Positions 27,267 to 35,309 of a DNA stretch of 64,000 bases are shown here, in pieces. Numbering within the stretch: position 1 is the stretch's first letter; every line of letters starts with the position of its first letter. Source of the stretch: CBDFKB01 sp965248715 (GTDB lineage Bacteria > Pseudomonadota > Alphaproteobacteria > Rhizobiales > Rhizobiaceae); the NCBI GenBank assembly GCA_965248715.1, contig CBDFKB010000008.1, forward strand, positions 1,736,001 through 1,800,000, written 5' to 3'. Position numbers and translations under genes: made by a program. The notes under the pieces are model-generated. The model had not been told where the DNA came from, made no database searches, and worked only from the letters and a program-made list of their open reading frames with translations.

Positions 27267-28269
27267 TGGTTCGTTTCAGGCTATCGATCACTTCAAGCAC
27301 GGTGATGTTCTCGGCCCTGGCGGCAAACGACAATTGCATTCTGTGCTGCAATACCGGTCGCGCTAGATCGATTACATCGTCCACCGATGGCGCCAACCGA
27401 CCGTTCAACAAAGCTTTGGCGCGCACCGCCAGCATCAATGCCTGGCTGGCCCTTGGTCCGGGCCCCCAGGAGATGAATTCATTGTATTTGTCATCGCTGG
27501 CGCCTGGTCTTGCCGAACGGGTAAGATGCAATATCGCATCGACCACGCTTTCGCCGATCGGGATCCGGCGCACCAGCGCCTGCAATTCACCCAATTGCTT
27601 GGCTGTTAACACTTTGACCGGTTTTTTCTGTTTGGTGCCGGTGGTCTCGAACAAGATCCGCCGTTCGGCCGCCAAATCCGGATAGCCAACGTCGATCTGC
27701 ATGGTAAACCGGTCCAATTGGGCTTCCGGCAGCGGATAGGTGCCCTCCTGCTCCAGCGGGTTTTGGGTTGCCAATACATGAAACGGCGAAGGCAGGGCAT
27801 GATGCTCACCGGCGATGGTGACGTTGTATTCCTGCATCGCCTGCAGCAAGGCGGCCTGGGTGCGCGGGCTGGCCCTATTGATCTCGTCGGCCATCAGCAA
27901 TTGGGTAAATACCGGCCCCTTGAGGAAACGGAACGAACGGGTGCCGTCCTCGTGCTGCTGGAGAATTTCCGAGCCGAGGATATCAGAGGGCATTAGATCG
28001 GGGGTAAACTGGATCCGCGCTTCTTCCATGCCGAGCACCGTGCCAAGGGTTTCCACCAGCTTGGTCTTGGCAAGCCCCGGCAGGCCGACCAGCAAACCAT
28101 GGCCGCCGGTCAAGATGGTGATCAAGGTCTGTTCGATCACGGTTTCCTGGCCGAAAATGATCTGGCCGATCGCGCCTCGGGCTCTGGTAATCGCGGCAAC
28201 CGCCTTTTCCGCCAAGGCGATGATTTCCTTGTCATCGGCGCTCGAAACATTTCCAGGATGTGCGCTCAC
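27256..28269 (-). CDS. MoxR-type AAA+ ATPase
   Basis: 337 residues from GTG 28269, preceded by TTGGAG. The Walker A loop is GLPGLAKTK (about residues 62-70), where the usual glycine before the lysine is alanine, as I recall for many rhizobial MoxR proteins. Walker B is LLMADEINRA, with sensor 1 in LATQNPLEQEGTYPLPEAQLDRF. MoxR proteins act as chaperones for insertion of cofactors or assembly of complexes, usually with vWA/DUF58 partners, and those genes follow here. The final residues (TIVE) and stop lie in the family 2 repeat. Confidence 0.94.
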   Translation of the reverse strand: MSAHPGNVSSADDKEIIALAEKAVAAITRARGAIGQIIFGQETVIEQTLITILTGGHGLLVGLPGLAKTKLVETLGTVLGMEEARIQFTPDLMPSDILGSEILQQHEDGTRSFRFLKGPVFTQLLMADEINRASPRTQAALLQAMQEYNVTIAGEHHALPSPFHVLATQNPLEQEGTYPLPEAQLDRFTMQIDVGYPDLAAERRILFETTGTKQKKPVKVLTAKQLGELQALVRRIPIGESVVDAILHLTRSARPGASDDKYNEFISWGPGPRASQALMLAVRAKALLNGRLAPSVDDVIDLARPVLQHRMQLSFAARAENITVLEVIDSLKRTIVE

Positions 28270-28503
28270 GTCAATTTTTCTCCAATAACTAGGTCGGGGT
28301 TGTTTTGCAGGGCACCGGTATTATCATCTATTCCACTTCGAAATCTAAGCGCAATTTGTGGCTAATGCGAGCCCCGTACCGGAAATCACAATCACGGTTT
28401 TCTTAAAATAGGTTATCACGCTAGAACAACAAGCGGCGATGAGTTTTGTTTAGTTGCCAAGGTCCAGACCGCTGGGCTCGGCGCAACCAATGTTGCCGGC
28501 AAT

Positions 28504-29124
28504 TTGGCTTCCAGTGTGGAGATTTATTTGGCAAGGCAAAAACCAGACCGGTTGCAGGGATTGGCGGCACTGCTGGAACGTGCCGGCGCGGCCAACCGCC
28601 GTGTGGCGCCGGTCGAGCTATGGGACCCAAATTTTTCCGGCGATCTTGAAATGGAAATCCTGCGCGACGGTACCTGGAACTATCTGGGCGGGCCAATCAC
28701 CAGGCCAGCGATGGTACGCTTGTTCGCCTCGATTTTAAAACGCGAAACGGACGGTGAAACTTATATGGTGACCCCGGTCGAAAAATTTCGCATTAAGGTG
28801 GCGGACGCAGCATTTGTCGCCGTCGAAATGCATGCACACGGGGGTGGGCAAAATCGTAAGATTACAGTCAGGACCAATACCGGCGACGTGGTCGAAGCCG
28901 GCGCCGAACATCCGCTTCGCTTTGCCATCGACCGCGCAAACGGCGGCACCAAACCCTATATCTTGGTTCGTGGCCGGCTTGAGGCGCTGTTTACCCGCGC
29001 CGCCGCGGTTGAACTGCTAGCCCTTGTAGAAGCCGGGCAAAGCCAGGCCGGCACAAGATATTTCGTGCGTTCGAACGGCGCTGAATTTACGGTTGGCGAA
29101 ACCGGCAATACGGCGATCGTGTAA
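28504..29124 (+). CDS. DUF1285 family protein
   Basis: 206 residues from TTG 28504; a TTG at 28528 with GTGGAG seven bases upstream is an equally good start, and no ATG is available. The DUF1285 pattern is clear: ELWDPNFSGDLEMEILRDGTW, then GGPITRPAMVRLFASILKRE and YMVTPVEKFRIKVADAAFVAVE, later RFAIDRANGGTKPYILVRGRLE and ALFTRAAAVEL. Function unknown. First gene of a likely operon with the NUDIX and CCA genes, an order I recall as conserved in Rhizobiales opposite moxR. Confidence 0.88.
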   Translation: MASSVEIYLARQKPDRLQGLAALLERAGAANRRVAPVELWDPNFSGDLEMEILRDGTWNYLGGPITRPAMVRLFASILKRETDGETYMVTPVEKFRIKVADAAFVAVEMHAHGGGQNRKITVRTNTGDVVEAGAEHPLRFAIDRANGGTKPYILVRGRLEALFTRAAAVELLALVEAGQSQAGTRYFVRSNGAEFTVGETGNTAIV

Positions 29125-29137
29125 CGGAACCGATCCA

Positions 29138-29782
29138 ATGAACCAATGGACAGACCACACCGGCCCGTCTGGCCCGTTTTCGCGGGTCGGGTTCGCGGCG
29201 TTGGTGCGCCAGCGTCTGGTCACCGGTGGGGGTCCGGACGGCGATCATTTTCTCAATCCCGAATACGAACAGTTTGTGGTCAAGAACGCGACCAAGGACG
29301 CCGCTGTGCTCATTGGCATGGTCGACCGGTTGCAAGGGTTGTCGGTACTGCTGACCGAGCGTTCGCACCATCTATCATCCCATTCGGGTCAGGTCGCCTT
29401 TCCAGGCGGGCGGATCGACGCCACCGATGCCGGCGCGGTGGCGGCAGCCTTGCGTGAAGCCGAAGAGGAGATCGCGCTAGCGCCCAAACATGTGGAAATA
29501 GTCGCCAGTTTGCCAGACTATTTTACCGGTTCCGGCTACCGCATCGCGCCGGTATTGGGTTTTGTCGATACGGCTGCAAAGTTGAAACCCAATCCGGACG
29601 AGGTCGATGCGGTATTTGAAGTGCCGCTTGCATACTTGATGGAGCCGGCGAACTACCAGACCGAATCGCGAATATGGGATGGGCTGGAACGCCACTATTA
29701 TACTATGACCTATGACGGACACTTCATTTGGGGGGTAACGGCTGGGATATTGCGCACCCTGCACCGGCGGGTGTTTGCGTGA
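29138..29782 (+). CDS. NUDIX hydrolase, CoA pyrophosphatase type (NudL/YeaB-like)
   Basis: 214 residues from ATG 29138, 13 bases after the DUF1285 stop. It contains the UPF0035-like motif LLTERSHHLSSHSGQVAFPG and the NUDIX box GGRIDATDAGAVAAALREAE followed by EEI (GX5EX7REUXEEXGU pattern with minor changes). This combination marks the CoA pyrophosphatase branch, which cleaves CoA or its derivatives to 3',5'-ADP and phosphopantetheine. Its stop overlaps the next start by four bases (GTGA), so the two are translationally coupled. Confidence 0.9.
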   Translation: MNQWTDHTGPSGPFSRVGFAALVRQRLVTGGGPDGDHFLNPEYEQFVVKNATKDAAVLIGMVDRLQGLSVLLTERSHHLSSHSGQVAFPGGRIDATDAGAVAAALREAEEEIALAPKHVEIVASLPDYFTGSGYRIAPVLGFVDTAAKLKPNPDEVDAVFEVPLAYLMEPANYQTESRIWDGLERHYYTMTYDGHFIWGVTAGILRTLHRRVFA

Positions 29783-31017
29783 CCAAACCGGTACGCATCA
29801 CCGGCCACGGGTGGCTGTCGGACCAAAGACTGCAAACCCTGTTGGATTTGCTATCGCGCGATGGCGAGGAAGCAAGGGTCAATGGTGGCGCGGTACGCAA
29901 TGCATTGTTGGGCGAGCCGGTTCGAGACGTGGACATTTCCACAACTTGTTTACCGGCCCAGGTGATCGAACGGTTGAGTGCGGCGGTGATAAAGACCGTT
30001 CCAACCGGTATTGAACATGGCACGGTTACCGCAGTATTTGATGGCAATGCATACCAGATCACCACCCTGCGCCAAGACATCGAAACCGACGGGCGTCGGG
30101 CATCGGTTCGCTTCGGTCGCAACTGGCAGCGCGACGCTGAGCGGCGCGACTTCACCATGAACGGGTTGTATTGCGATAGCCAGGGGACAATCTTTGATCC
30201 GCTCGGCGGCATGAACGATTTGCTGCAGCGCCGGGTCCGGTTTATCGGTGAGCCTAAGGCACGCATTGGCGAGGACTATTTGCGCATCTTGCGATTTTTC
30301 CGGTTCTTTGCCTGGTATGGGGTCGGGCGGCCGGATGCGGATGGGTTGCGGGCCTGCGCCAAATACAAGAGCCGCCTGACCGATCTTTCTGCCGAACGGG
30401 CGTGGAGCGAATTAAGGCAAACCCTTGCCGCCGCCGATCCACGGCGCGCGCTATTGTGGATGCGTACCTCCGGCGTGTTGGCGATAGTGGTGCCGGAAAG
30501 CGCGAAATACGGCATCGATGCCATTCATCCGCTGATCGAAAGCGAACAATCTTACTCATGGCTGGCCGATGCCATGGTCCGGTTGATGGCAATCGTGCCC
30601 GATGACCCCAAGCGCATCAAGCAATTGGCAAAACGCCTGAAGCTGGCCAATGCCGAGACGAAACGATTGTTGGCCTGGGCCAAGTGCAAATTGCCGGCAA
30701 TCGCCGACGGACCGCACGGGTTGCGTGAAGCGCTTTACCGCGGATCGCGGACCGGGATCGCCGACCGGTTGAAATTGGCCATCGCCAGCAAAAGCATTGA
30801 AAATGACGCCGATGCCGCGCAGATTGGCACCTTGGTCGAATTCCTTACACTGGCCGAGACCTGGCGCAAGCCAAAGTTTCCGTTGCGCGGGCGCGACTTG
30901 ATTGCAACCGGGATGCGACCTGGACCAAATATTGCCAAACGGTTATCGGACCTAGAAGAGCGCTGGATCGAAAGCCGGTTTGCGCTCAGCCGCGAGGCAC
31001 TGTTGGCGTTGATCTAG
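29779..31017 (+). CDS. cca: CCA tRNA nucleotidyltransferase
   Basis: 412 residues from GTG 29779, overlapping the NUDIX stop. The head domain shows ARVNGGAVRNALLGEPVRDVDIS, with the GG and DxD signature of class II CCA-adding enzymes, followed by FGRNWQRDAERRDFTMNGLYC and the RRVRFIGEPKARIGEDYLRI neck motif, then LRFFRFFAWYG. It adds or repairs the 3'-terminal CCA of tRNAs. Length and the helical C-terminal half are typical of alphaproteobacterial enzymes. Its stop codon TAG is the first part of a family 1 repeat (CTAG at 31014-31017). Confidence 0.94.
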   Translation: MTKPVRITGHGWLSDQRLQTLLDLLSRDGEEARVNGGAVRNALLGEPVRDVDISTTCLPAQVIERLSAAVIKTVPTGIEHGTVTAVFDGNAYQITTLRQDIETDGRRASVRFGRNWQRDAERRDFTMNGLYCDSQGTIFDPLGGMNDLLQRRVRFIGEPKARIGEDYLRILRFFRFFAWYGVGRPDADGLRACAKYKSRLTDLSAERAWSELRQTLAAADPRRALLWMRTSGVLAIVVPESAKYGIDAIHPLIESEQSYSWLADAMVRLMAIVPDDPKRIKQLAKRLKLANAETKRLLAWAKCKLPAIADGPHGLREALYRGSRTGIADRLKLAIASKSIENDADAAQIGTLVEFLTLAETWRKPKFPLRGRDLIATGMRPGPNIAKRLSDLEERWIESRFALSREALLALI

Positions 31018-31176
31018 AGCGTATCACCCAAAAATGGATACCGGTTTTGGGGAAAATGACACGCATAAACAAAGAGCGTATTCCCGAAAAGTGTGTAGCG
31101 GTTTTCGGATAAGAATACGCGACAAAACAAGAGATAGCGCGACGAGCCAATTCCAACGCTTGGTGACAAGCGCTAG
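31014..31176 (+). repeat. CTAG-bounded hairpin repeat, family 1, composite subtype I + II
   Basis: CTAG at both ends (31014-31017 and 31173-31176). A decayed subtype I head (31018-31063) is followed by an intact subtype II head at 31076-31120 (GCGTATTC / GAATACGC, CCGAAAA / TTTTCGG) and the common tail ending TTGGTGACAAGCGCTAG. Same composite order as at 9924-10130, but with the first tail deleted. Confidence 0.88.
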
Positions 31177-31188
31177 GTTCAAGAACCA

Positions 31189-32107
31189 TTACGGCCATTT
31201 TACTTCTGGTGGCATGGAGGACAGGATCGCTTCAATATTGCCGCCGGTTTTCAAACCAAAGATCGTGCCACGGTCGTAGAGCAGGTTGAACTCCACATAC
31301 CGCCCGCGCCGGATTAATTGTTCCTCGCGCTCGGCAACATTCCACGGCTGGTTGAAATTTACCCGCACGATCTGCGGATAGGAAATGGCGAAGCCACGGC
31401 CGACCTCTTTGACGAAATCGAAGTCTGCCAGCCAGCCGCCGGCATCGTCGCTCGAATGTAAATAGTCAAAGAATATGCCACCGATGCCGCGTGGCTCATT
31501 GCGGTGTTTGAGGAAAAAATACTCGTCGCACCATTGGCTGAGAGCTTGATAGTCGGCCACCTGGTGCCGGTCGCACACGAATTTCATCGCCTTGTGGAAC
31601 ATCTTGCTGTCTGGATCATCCTGGGTACGCCTGCGCTCCAGCACCGGGGTCAAATCAGCGCCGCCGCCAAACCATTGGCTGGTGGTCACCACCATGCGGG
31701 TGTTCATGTGCACCGCCGGCACATTGGGGTTGTGCATATGGGCAATCAGCGAAATGCCCGAGGCCCAAAAACGCGGATCGGTATCGGCACCGGGAATTTG
31801 CGCGCTGAAATCCTCTGGGAATTCGCCGTGCACGGTAGAGGCGTGGACGCCGACCTTTTCAAACACCCGGCCGCGCATGATCGACATCACACCTCCACCG
31901 CCTGCCCCTTCGTCGCGCTGCCAGGGCGTGCGTTCAAAGCGGCCCGGTTCACGGTCCGCTAACGGCCCTTCCAACTCGTCCTTCTAACACCTCGAAGCGA
32001 TTGCAAATATCGTCGCGTAGCGCTTCGAACCATGCCTGCGCTTCTTGCTTCTTATCTTCGATGTTGTCCGGCAATCCGGCTGGTAGATTTTGTCTTTGGT
32101 CTCGCAC
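31189..32107 (-). pseudogene. hemF: Oxygen-dependent coproporphyrinogen-III oxidase, frameshifted
   Basis: The gene is split between two frames. From GTG 32107 (AGGA ribosome site upstream) the first frame encodes the family N-terminus, including [20 protein letters not shown] and [11 protein letters not shown]. The second frame, from about 31974 to the stop at 31189, encodes the rest: [52 protein letters not shown] and [20 protein letters not shown] [16 protein letters not shown]. Removing a single G near 31979 (GAAGGACGAG to GAAGACGAG) restores one frame reading [20 protein letters not shown] and a product of 305 residues, the normal family length. HemF converts coproporphyrinogen III to protoporphyrinogen IX using oxygen. 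Either a real recent lesion or an assembly error; everything else looks intact. Confidence 0.85.
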
Positions 32108-32239
32108 CGTTTTTTTCCTGTTATTTCGTGTGTCGTGGCGAAAGCTGACACGCTCTAAGTGTTCAACAACACCGAGGCGCAAACAAATGCAATCGCATCA
32201 GGTGAGATACGTGGTCGCGACCATGTTGCTAATGAAGGG

Positions 32240-32557
32240 TTATACCAAAGGAACTTGGTTTTGACCCATTTGACCACAACAATTTTATCTTCTGACAAGG
32301 CGGATCGCGCAACCTGATGCCAACCCACCACAAGCGTGATCCAACAAAGTCAAAAGGGCAAAATCGTGTGGCCGTTTTATTCAGCAATTTTAACGCACTG
32401 GACCTTCCCAGGTGGGGCAAATCGGCCCACCGGCAGCGTTGCAAAGCTTGCCCGATACCCTGGCCCAATACCCTGGCATCGCGCTGCACTATGCGCCTTG
32501 CCGGACAAACCGATTTGCCGCCATCAAATGAGTCAAAACCAAGTTCCTTTGGTATTA
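32240..32557. mobile_element. 318-bp MITE-like element with 34-bp inverted termini
   Basis: Left arm 32240-32273 starts TTATACCAAAGGAACTTGG. Right arm 32524-32557 ends CCAAGTTCCTTTGGTATTA. The arms pair over 34 bp with two mismatches, and weaker complementarity (around CAAGGCG and GATGCCA) continues about 50 bases further inwards. No convincing coding region lies inside. The right end supplies the TAA stop of trmL (32555-32557). A short palindrome with matching ends lies at 41601-41624. Confidence 0.75.
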
Positions 32558-33037
32558 TCCATTCTTGGACCGATCTTTTGGCCAACCGCCGATTTCGGTT
32601 AGCGCGTTGGCCAGGCCAAGGGCCGCCGCAACTGCGATATTAAACGAACGGGTGTCTTCGACCATGGCAATATGTAGTGCGCAGTCCGCCGCCTCGTGCA
32701 CCTTGTTCGGCACCCCGCCGGATTCGCGACCAAACAACAATATATCATCCTGGCGGTAGCAAAACCCGTGGCTCGGCTGATTGCCGGTGGTCGAAAATAG
32801 GACCAGCCGCCGGTTGCTATCGACCTGCCAGGCGCGAAAATCGGCCCAGCCATCGTGCCGAGTAATGGTGGCGCGTTCCACATAGTCCATACCGGCGCGA
32901 ACCAGTGCCTTGTCGTCAAACCTGAATCCAGCCGGCCCGATAATGTGCAAGCCAACACCGAGACAAGCACACAGGCGCATGATGGTGCCGGTATTGCCGG
33001 CGATGTCCGGTTGATAGAGCGCAATTTCAAGCATCAT
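32555..33037 (-). CDS. trmL: tRNA (cytidine(34)-2'-O)-methyltransferase
   Basis: 160 residues from ATG 33037 (AAGGG four bases upstream); the next codon is also ATG. SPOUT/TrmH-fold motifs in order: LEIALYQPDIAGNTGTIMRL (motif 1), ILLFGRESGGVPNKVHE (motif 2) and SFNIAVAAALGLANAL (motif 3), which form the trefoil knot binding S-adenosylmethionine. The short length without an extra RNA-binding domain marks TrmL, which methylates the wobble ribose of tRNA-Leu. The stop codon lies in the end of the 318-bp element. Divergent from nothing close; stands alone upstream of the ABC operon. Confidence 0.93.
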   Translation of the reverse strand: MMLEIALYQPDIAGNTGTIMRLCACLGVGLHIIGPAGFRFDDKALVRAGMDYVERATITRHDGWADFRAWQVDSNRRLVLFSTTGNQPSHGFCYRQDDILLFGRESGGVPNKVHEAADCALHIAMVEDTRSFNIAVAAALGLANALTEIGGWPKDRSKNG

Positions 33038-33446
33038 CAAACCCTTACAGTTAAATTGCGGACCGGATAATGCGCAGGTAGTAAGCGCAAGGTGCCGTTC
33101 CAAATAATGCCATTATGATGTCCCTTGACTTGGCTGCGCCAAGCCAGCATCTAGGAAGGTTGCCAATCTGGGATCCAGAGCCCTTTTAATGAATTCGGAG
33201 CCATTGTGATGGAGCGATTTTGTGACAAGATCAACTAGCGGCGCGCGGCCATACCTTGTGGTACGGTCAAGCAGCGATGCGCCGATATTGGCGCAAAAGC
33301 GCCCATCCTTTCAGGTTTCAGATTGGCGGGCATCCGGCGCCGAATCGCACTTGCCCGATGGTCCGACTTCAAGCCTTTCGCGCCTTGCCAGCGGTCAATT
33401 GGGCCACGCCGGCGCTACAACCATAATTGTCAACGGACCCTAGCAA
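33038..33446 (+). other. Intergenic region, no convincing gene; degenerate dispersed repeat
   Basis: No supported gene. A block at about 33233-33270 (GCGCGCGGCCATACCTTG and on) resembles 49651-49690, and a block at 33326-33355 (CGGGCATCCGGCGCCGAATC, then GCACTTG) resembles 50022-50052. Both pairs occur in the same order, suggesting an old repeat shared by the two spacers. Confidence 0.4.
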
Positions 33447-35300
33447 ATGTTTTCGTTCTTCGAGAGCCTGATCAACCCTTATCCACCGGAGCAGCCGGCA
33501 GAGCCGCCGCACAGCCTGTTCGCGTTCGTGTGGCATCATTGCCGCGCGGTGTGGCCGGTATTGTTGGTGATTTTCGCGCTGGCAGTCGTGATTGCCCTGT
33601 TGGAAGTATATCTATTCGCATTTCTCGGCACCATCGTCGACTGGCTTTCCGAGGCCGACCGCGCCAACTTTTTGCAACTCGAAGGCCGCAAGCTTGCCAT
33701 GATGGCGTTCGTGATCATGGTGGTATTGCCTGGCTTCATTTTACTGCACTCGCTGTTCACCTTCCAAGGCATGCTGGGCAATTTCGGTATGCAAGTGCGC
33801 TGGCGCTCACACCGTTATCTGCTGCGTCAAAGCATGGCGTTTTTCGCCGATGAGTTCGCGGGAAGGGTAGCAGCAAAGGTAATGCAAACCTCGCTCGCGG
33901 TCCGCGACGCGGTGATTTCGATCCTCGATGTCTTTACCTATGTGTCGATCTATTTTCTCGGCGCGCTGGTGCTTGTCGGGTCGTTCCATTGGTTGCTGGC
34001 GGTGCCGTTCTTCGCCTGGCTGGTGTGTTACCTGTTGGTGCTACGTAGGTTTTTGCCACGTATGGCGCTGATTTCGCGCCGCCAAGCCGACGCCCGCTCG
34101 TTGATGACCGGACGGGTGGTCGACAGCTACACCAATATCAACACCGTCAAACTGTTCTCGCACGCGGCACGCGAAGAAAGCTATTCGCGCGAGGCAATGG
34201 ACGAATTCCTAATGACCGTGCACCCGCAGATGCGCTTGTCGACCCAATTGGAATTGATCATGCAATTGCTGAACGGCGCCTTGCTGGTCGGCGCTGGTGC
34301 TGCCGGAATTTGGCTGTGGATGGGTCAAATCGCCGGCATTGGTGCGCTGGCGGTGGCGGTTGGCCTGGTGCTGCGCCTTAATGGCATGGCGCATTGGGTA
34401 ATGTGGGAAACCGCCCGCCTGTTTGAAAATATCGGTGTGATCCATGATGGCATGACCATGCTGGCGCAACCGCATCAAGTTACCGATCCCGTCGGTGGCA
34501 AGACATTGAAAGTACCCAAAGGCCGGATCGAGTTCGACAATGTTCGCTTCCACTACGGCAAAAAGGAGGGGGTGATCAAGCAATTGTCGCTTGCCATCAA
34601 ACCTGGGGAAAAAGTCGGTCTGGTCGGCCGTTCCGGCGCCGGCAAGACCACGCTCGCCAATCTATTGCTGCGCTTTTATGATCTGGAACGGGGTTGCATC
34701 CTGATCGACGGGCAGGATGTGGCCGATGTTACCCAAGACAGTTTGCGCGCCAATATCGGTGTGGTGACCCAAGACACTTCGTTACTGCATCGCTCGGTAC
34801 GCGAAAATATTTCCTACGGCCGGCCGGCGGCAAGCGACGAAGAGATCATCGAGGCGGCGAAACGCGCCGATGCCTATGAATTCATCGCCGGCTTAGAAGA
34901 CCTTCAGGGTCGTCGCGGACTTGACGCCCATGTCGGCGAGCGCGGGGTAAAACTATCCGGCGGCCAGCGCCAGCGGGTAGCAATCGCCAGGGTGTTTCTA
35001 AAAGACGCGCCGATCCTGGTACTCGATGAAGCTACCTCGGCGCTCGATTCTGAGGTAGAAGCGGCGATCCAGGAGAACCTGTTTGCGCTGATGAAAGGTA
35101 AAACCGTGATCGCTATCGCCCACCGGCTTTCCACCATCGCCCAGCTCGACCGCTTGGTGGTGCTGGACGCGGGCGCGATTGTGCAAACCGGCACCCATGA
35201 TCAATTGGTCGCCGCCGGCGGGATTTACGCCGATTTGTGGGCGCGCCAGTCCGGCGGATTCATCGCGGTGCCGGAATTTGTCGACGATGCAGCGCAATAG
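33447..35300 (+). CDS. ABC exporter half-transporter (membrane + ATPase), first of a pair
   Basis: 617 residues from ATG 33447; ribosome site weak. Six membrane helices occupy about 40-330 (ABC_membrane type 1 exporter domain, with a long first half and the RWRSHRYLLRQ intracellular helix). The nucleotide domain has Walker A GRSGAGKTTLANLL (about 394-407), the Q-loop TQDTSLLHRSV, signature LSGGQRQRVAIAR (about 504), Walker B ILVLDEATSALD and switch HRLS. All catalytic residues are present. Followed after nine bases by a second half-transporter, so the two probably form a heterodimer exporting a lipid, peptide or drug. Substrate unknown. Confidence 0.93.
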   Translation: MFSFFESLINPYPPEQPAEPPHSLFAFVWHHCRAVWPVLLVIFALAVVIALLEVYLFAFLGTIVDWLSEADRANFLQLEGRKLAMMAFVIMVVLPGFILLHSLFTFQGMLGNFGMQVRWRSHRYLLRQSMAFFADEFAGRVAAKVMQTSLAVRDAVISILDVFTYVSIYFLGALVLVGSFHWLLAVPFFAWLVCYLLVLRRFLPRMALISRRQADARSLMTGRVVDSYTNINTVKLFSHAAREESYSREAMDEFLMTVHPQMRLSTQLELIMQLLNGALLVGAGAAGIWLWMGQIAGIGALAVAVGLVLRLNGMAHWVMWETARLFENIGVIHDGMTMLAQPHQVTDPVGGKTLKVPKGRIEFDNVRFHYGKKEGVIKQLSLAIKPGEKVGLVGRSGAGKTTLANLLLRFYDLERGCILIDGQDVADVTQDSLRANIGVVTQDTSLLHRSVRENISYGRPAASDEEIIEAAKRADAYEFIAGLEDLQGRRGLDAHVGERGVKLSGGQRQRVAIARVFLKDAPILVLDEATSALDSEVEAAIQENLFALMKGKTVIAIAHRLSTIAQLDRLVVLDAGAIVQTGTHDQLVAAGGIYADLWARQSGGFIAVPEFVDDAAQ

Positions 35301-35309
35301 GGGCCGATA

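Noticed and set aside
32229..32585. Overlapping frames on both strands inside the 318-bp inverted-repeat element, as a possible transposase remnant
   Set aside because: No transposase motif in any frame, and the frames simply cross the inverted arms.
33222..33443. 73-codon frame directly upstream of the first ABC gene
   Set aside because: Low-complexity Ser/Arg-rich product, no ribosome site, and it overlaps a degenerate dispersed repeat.
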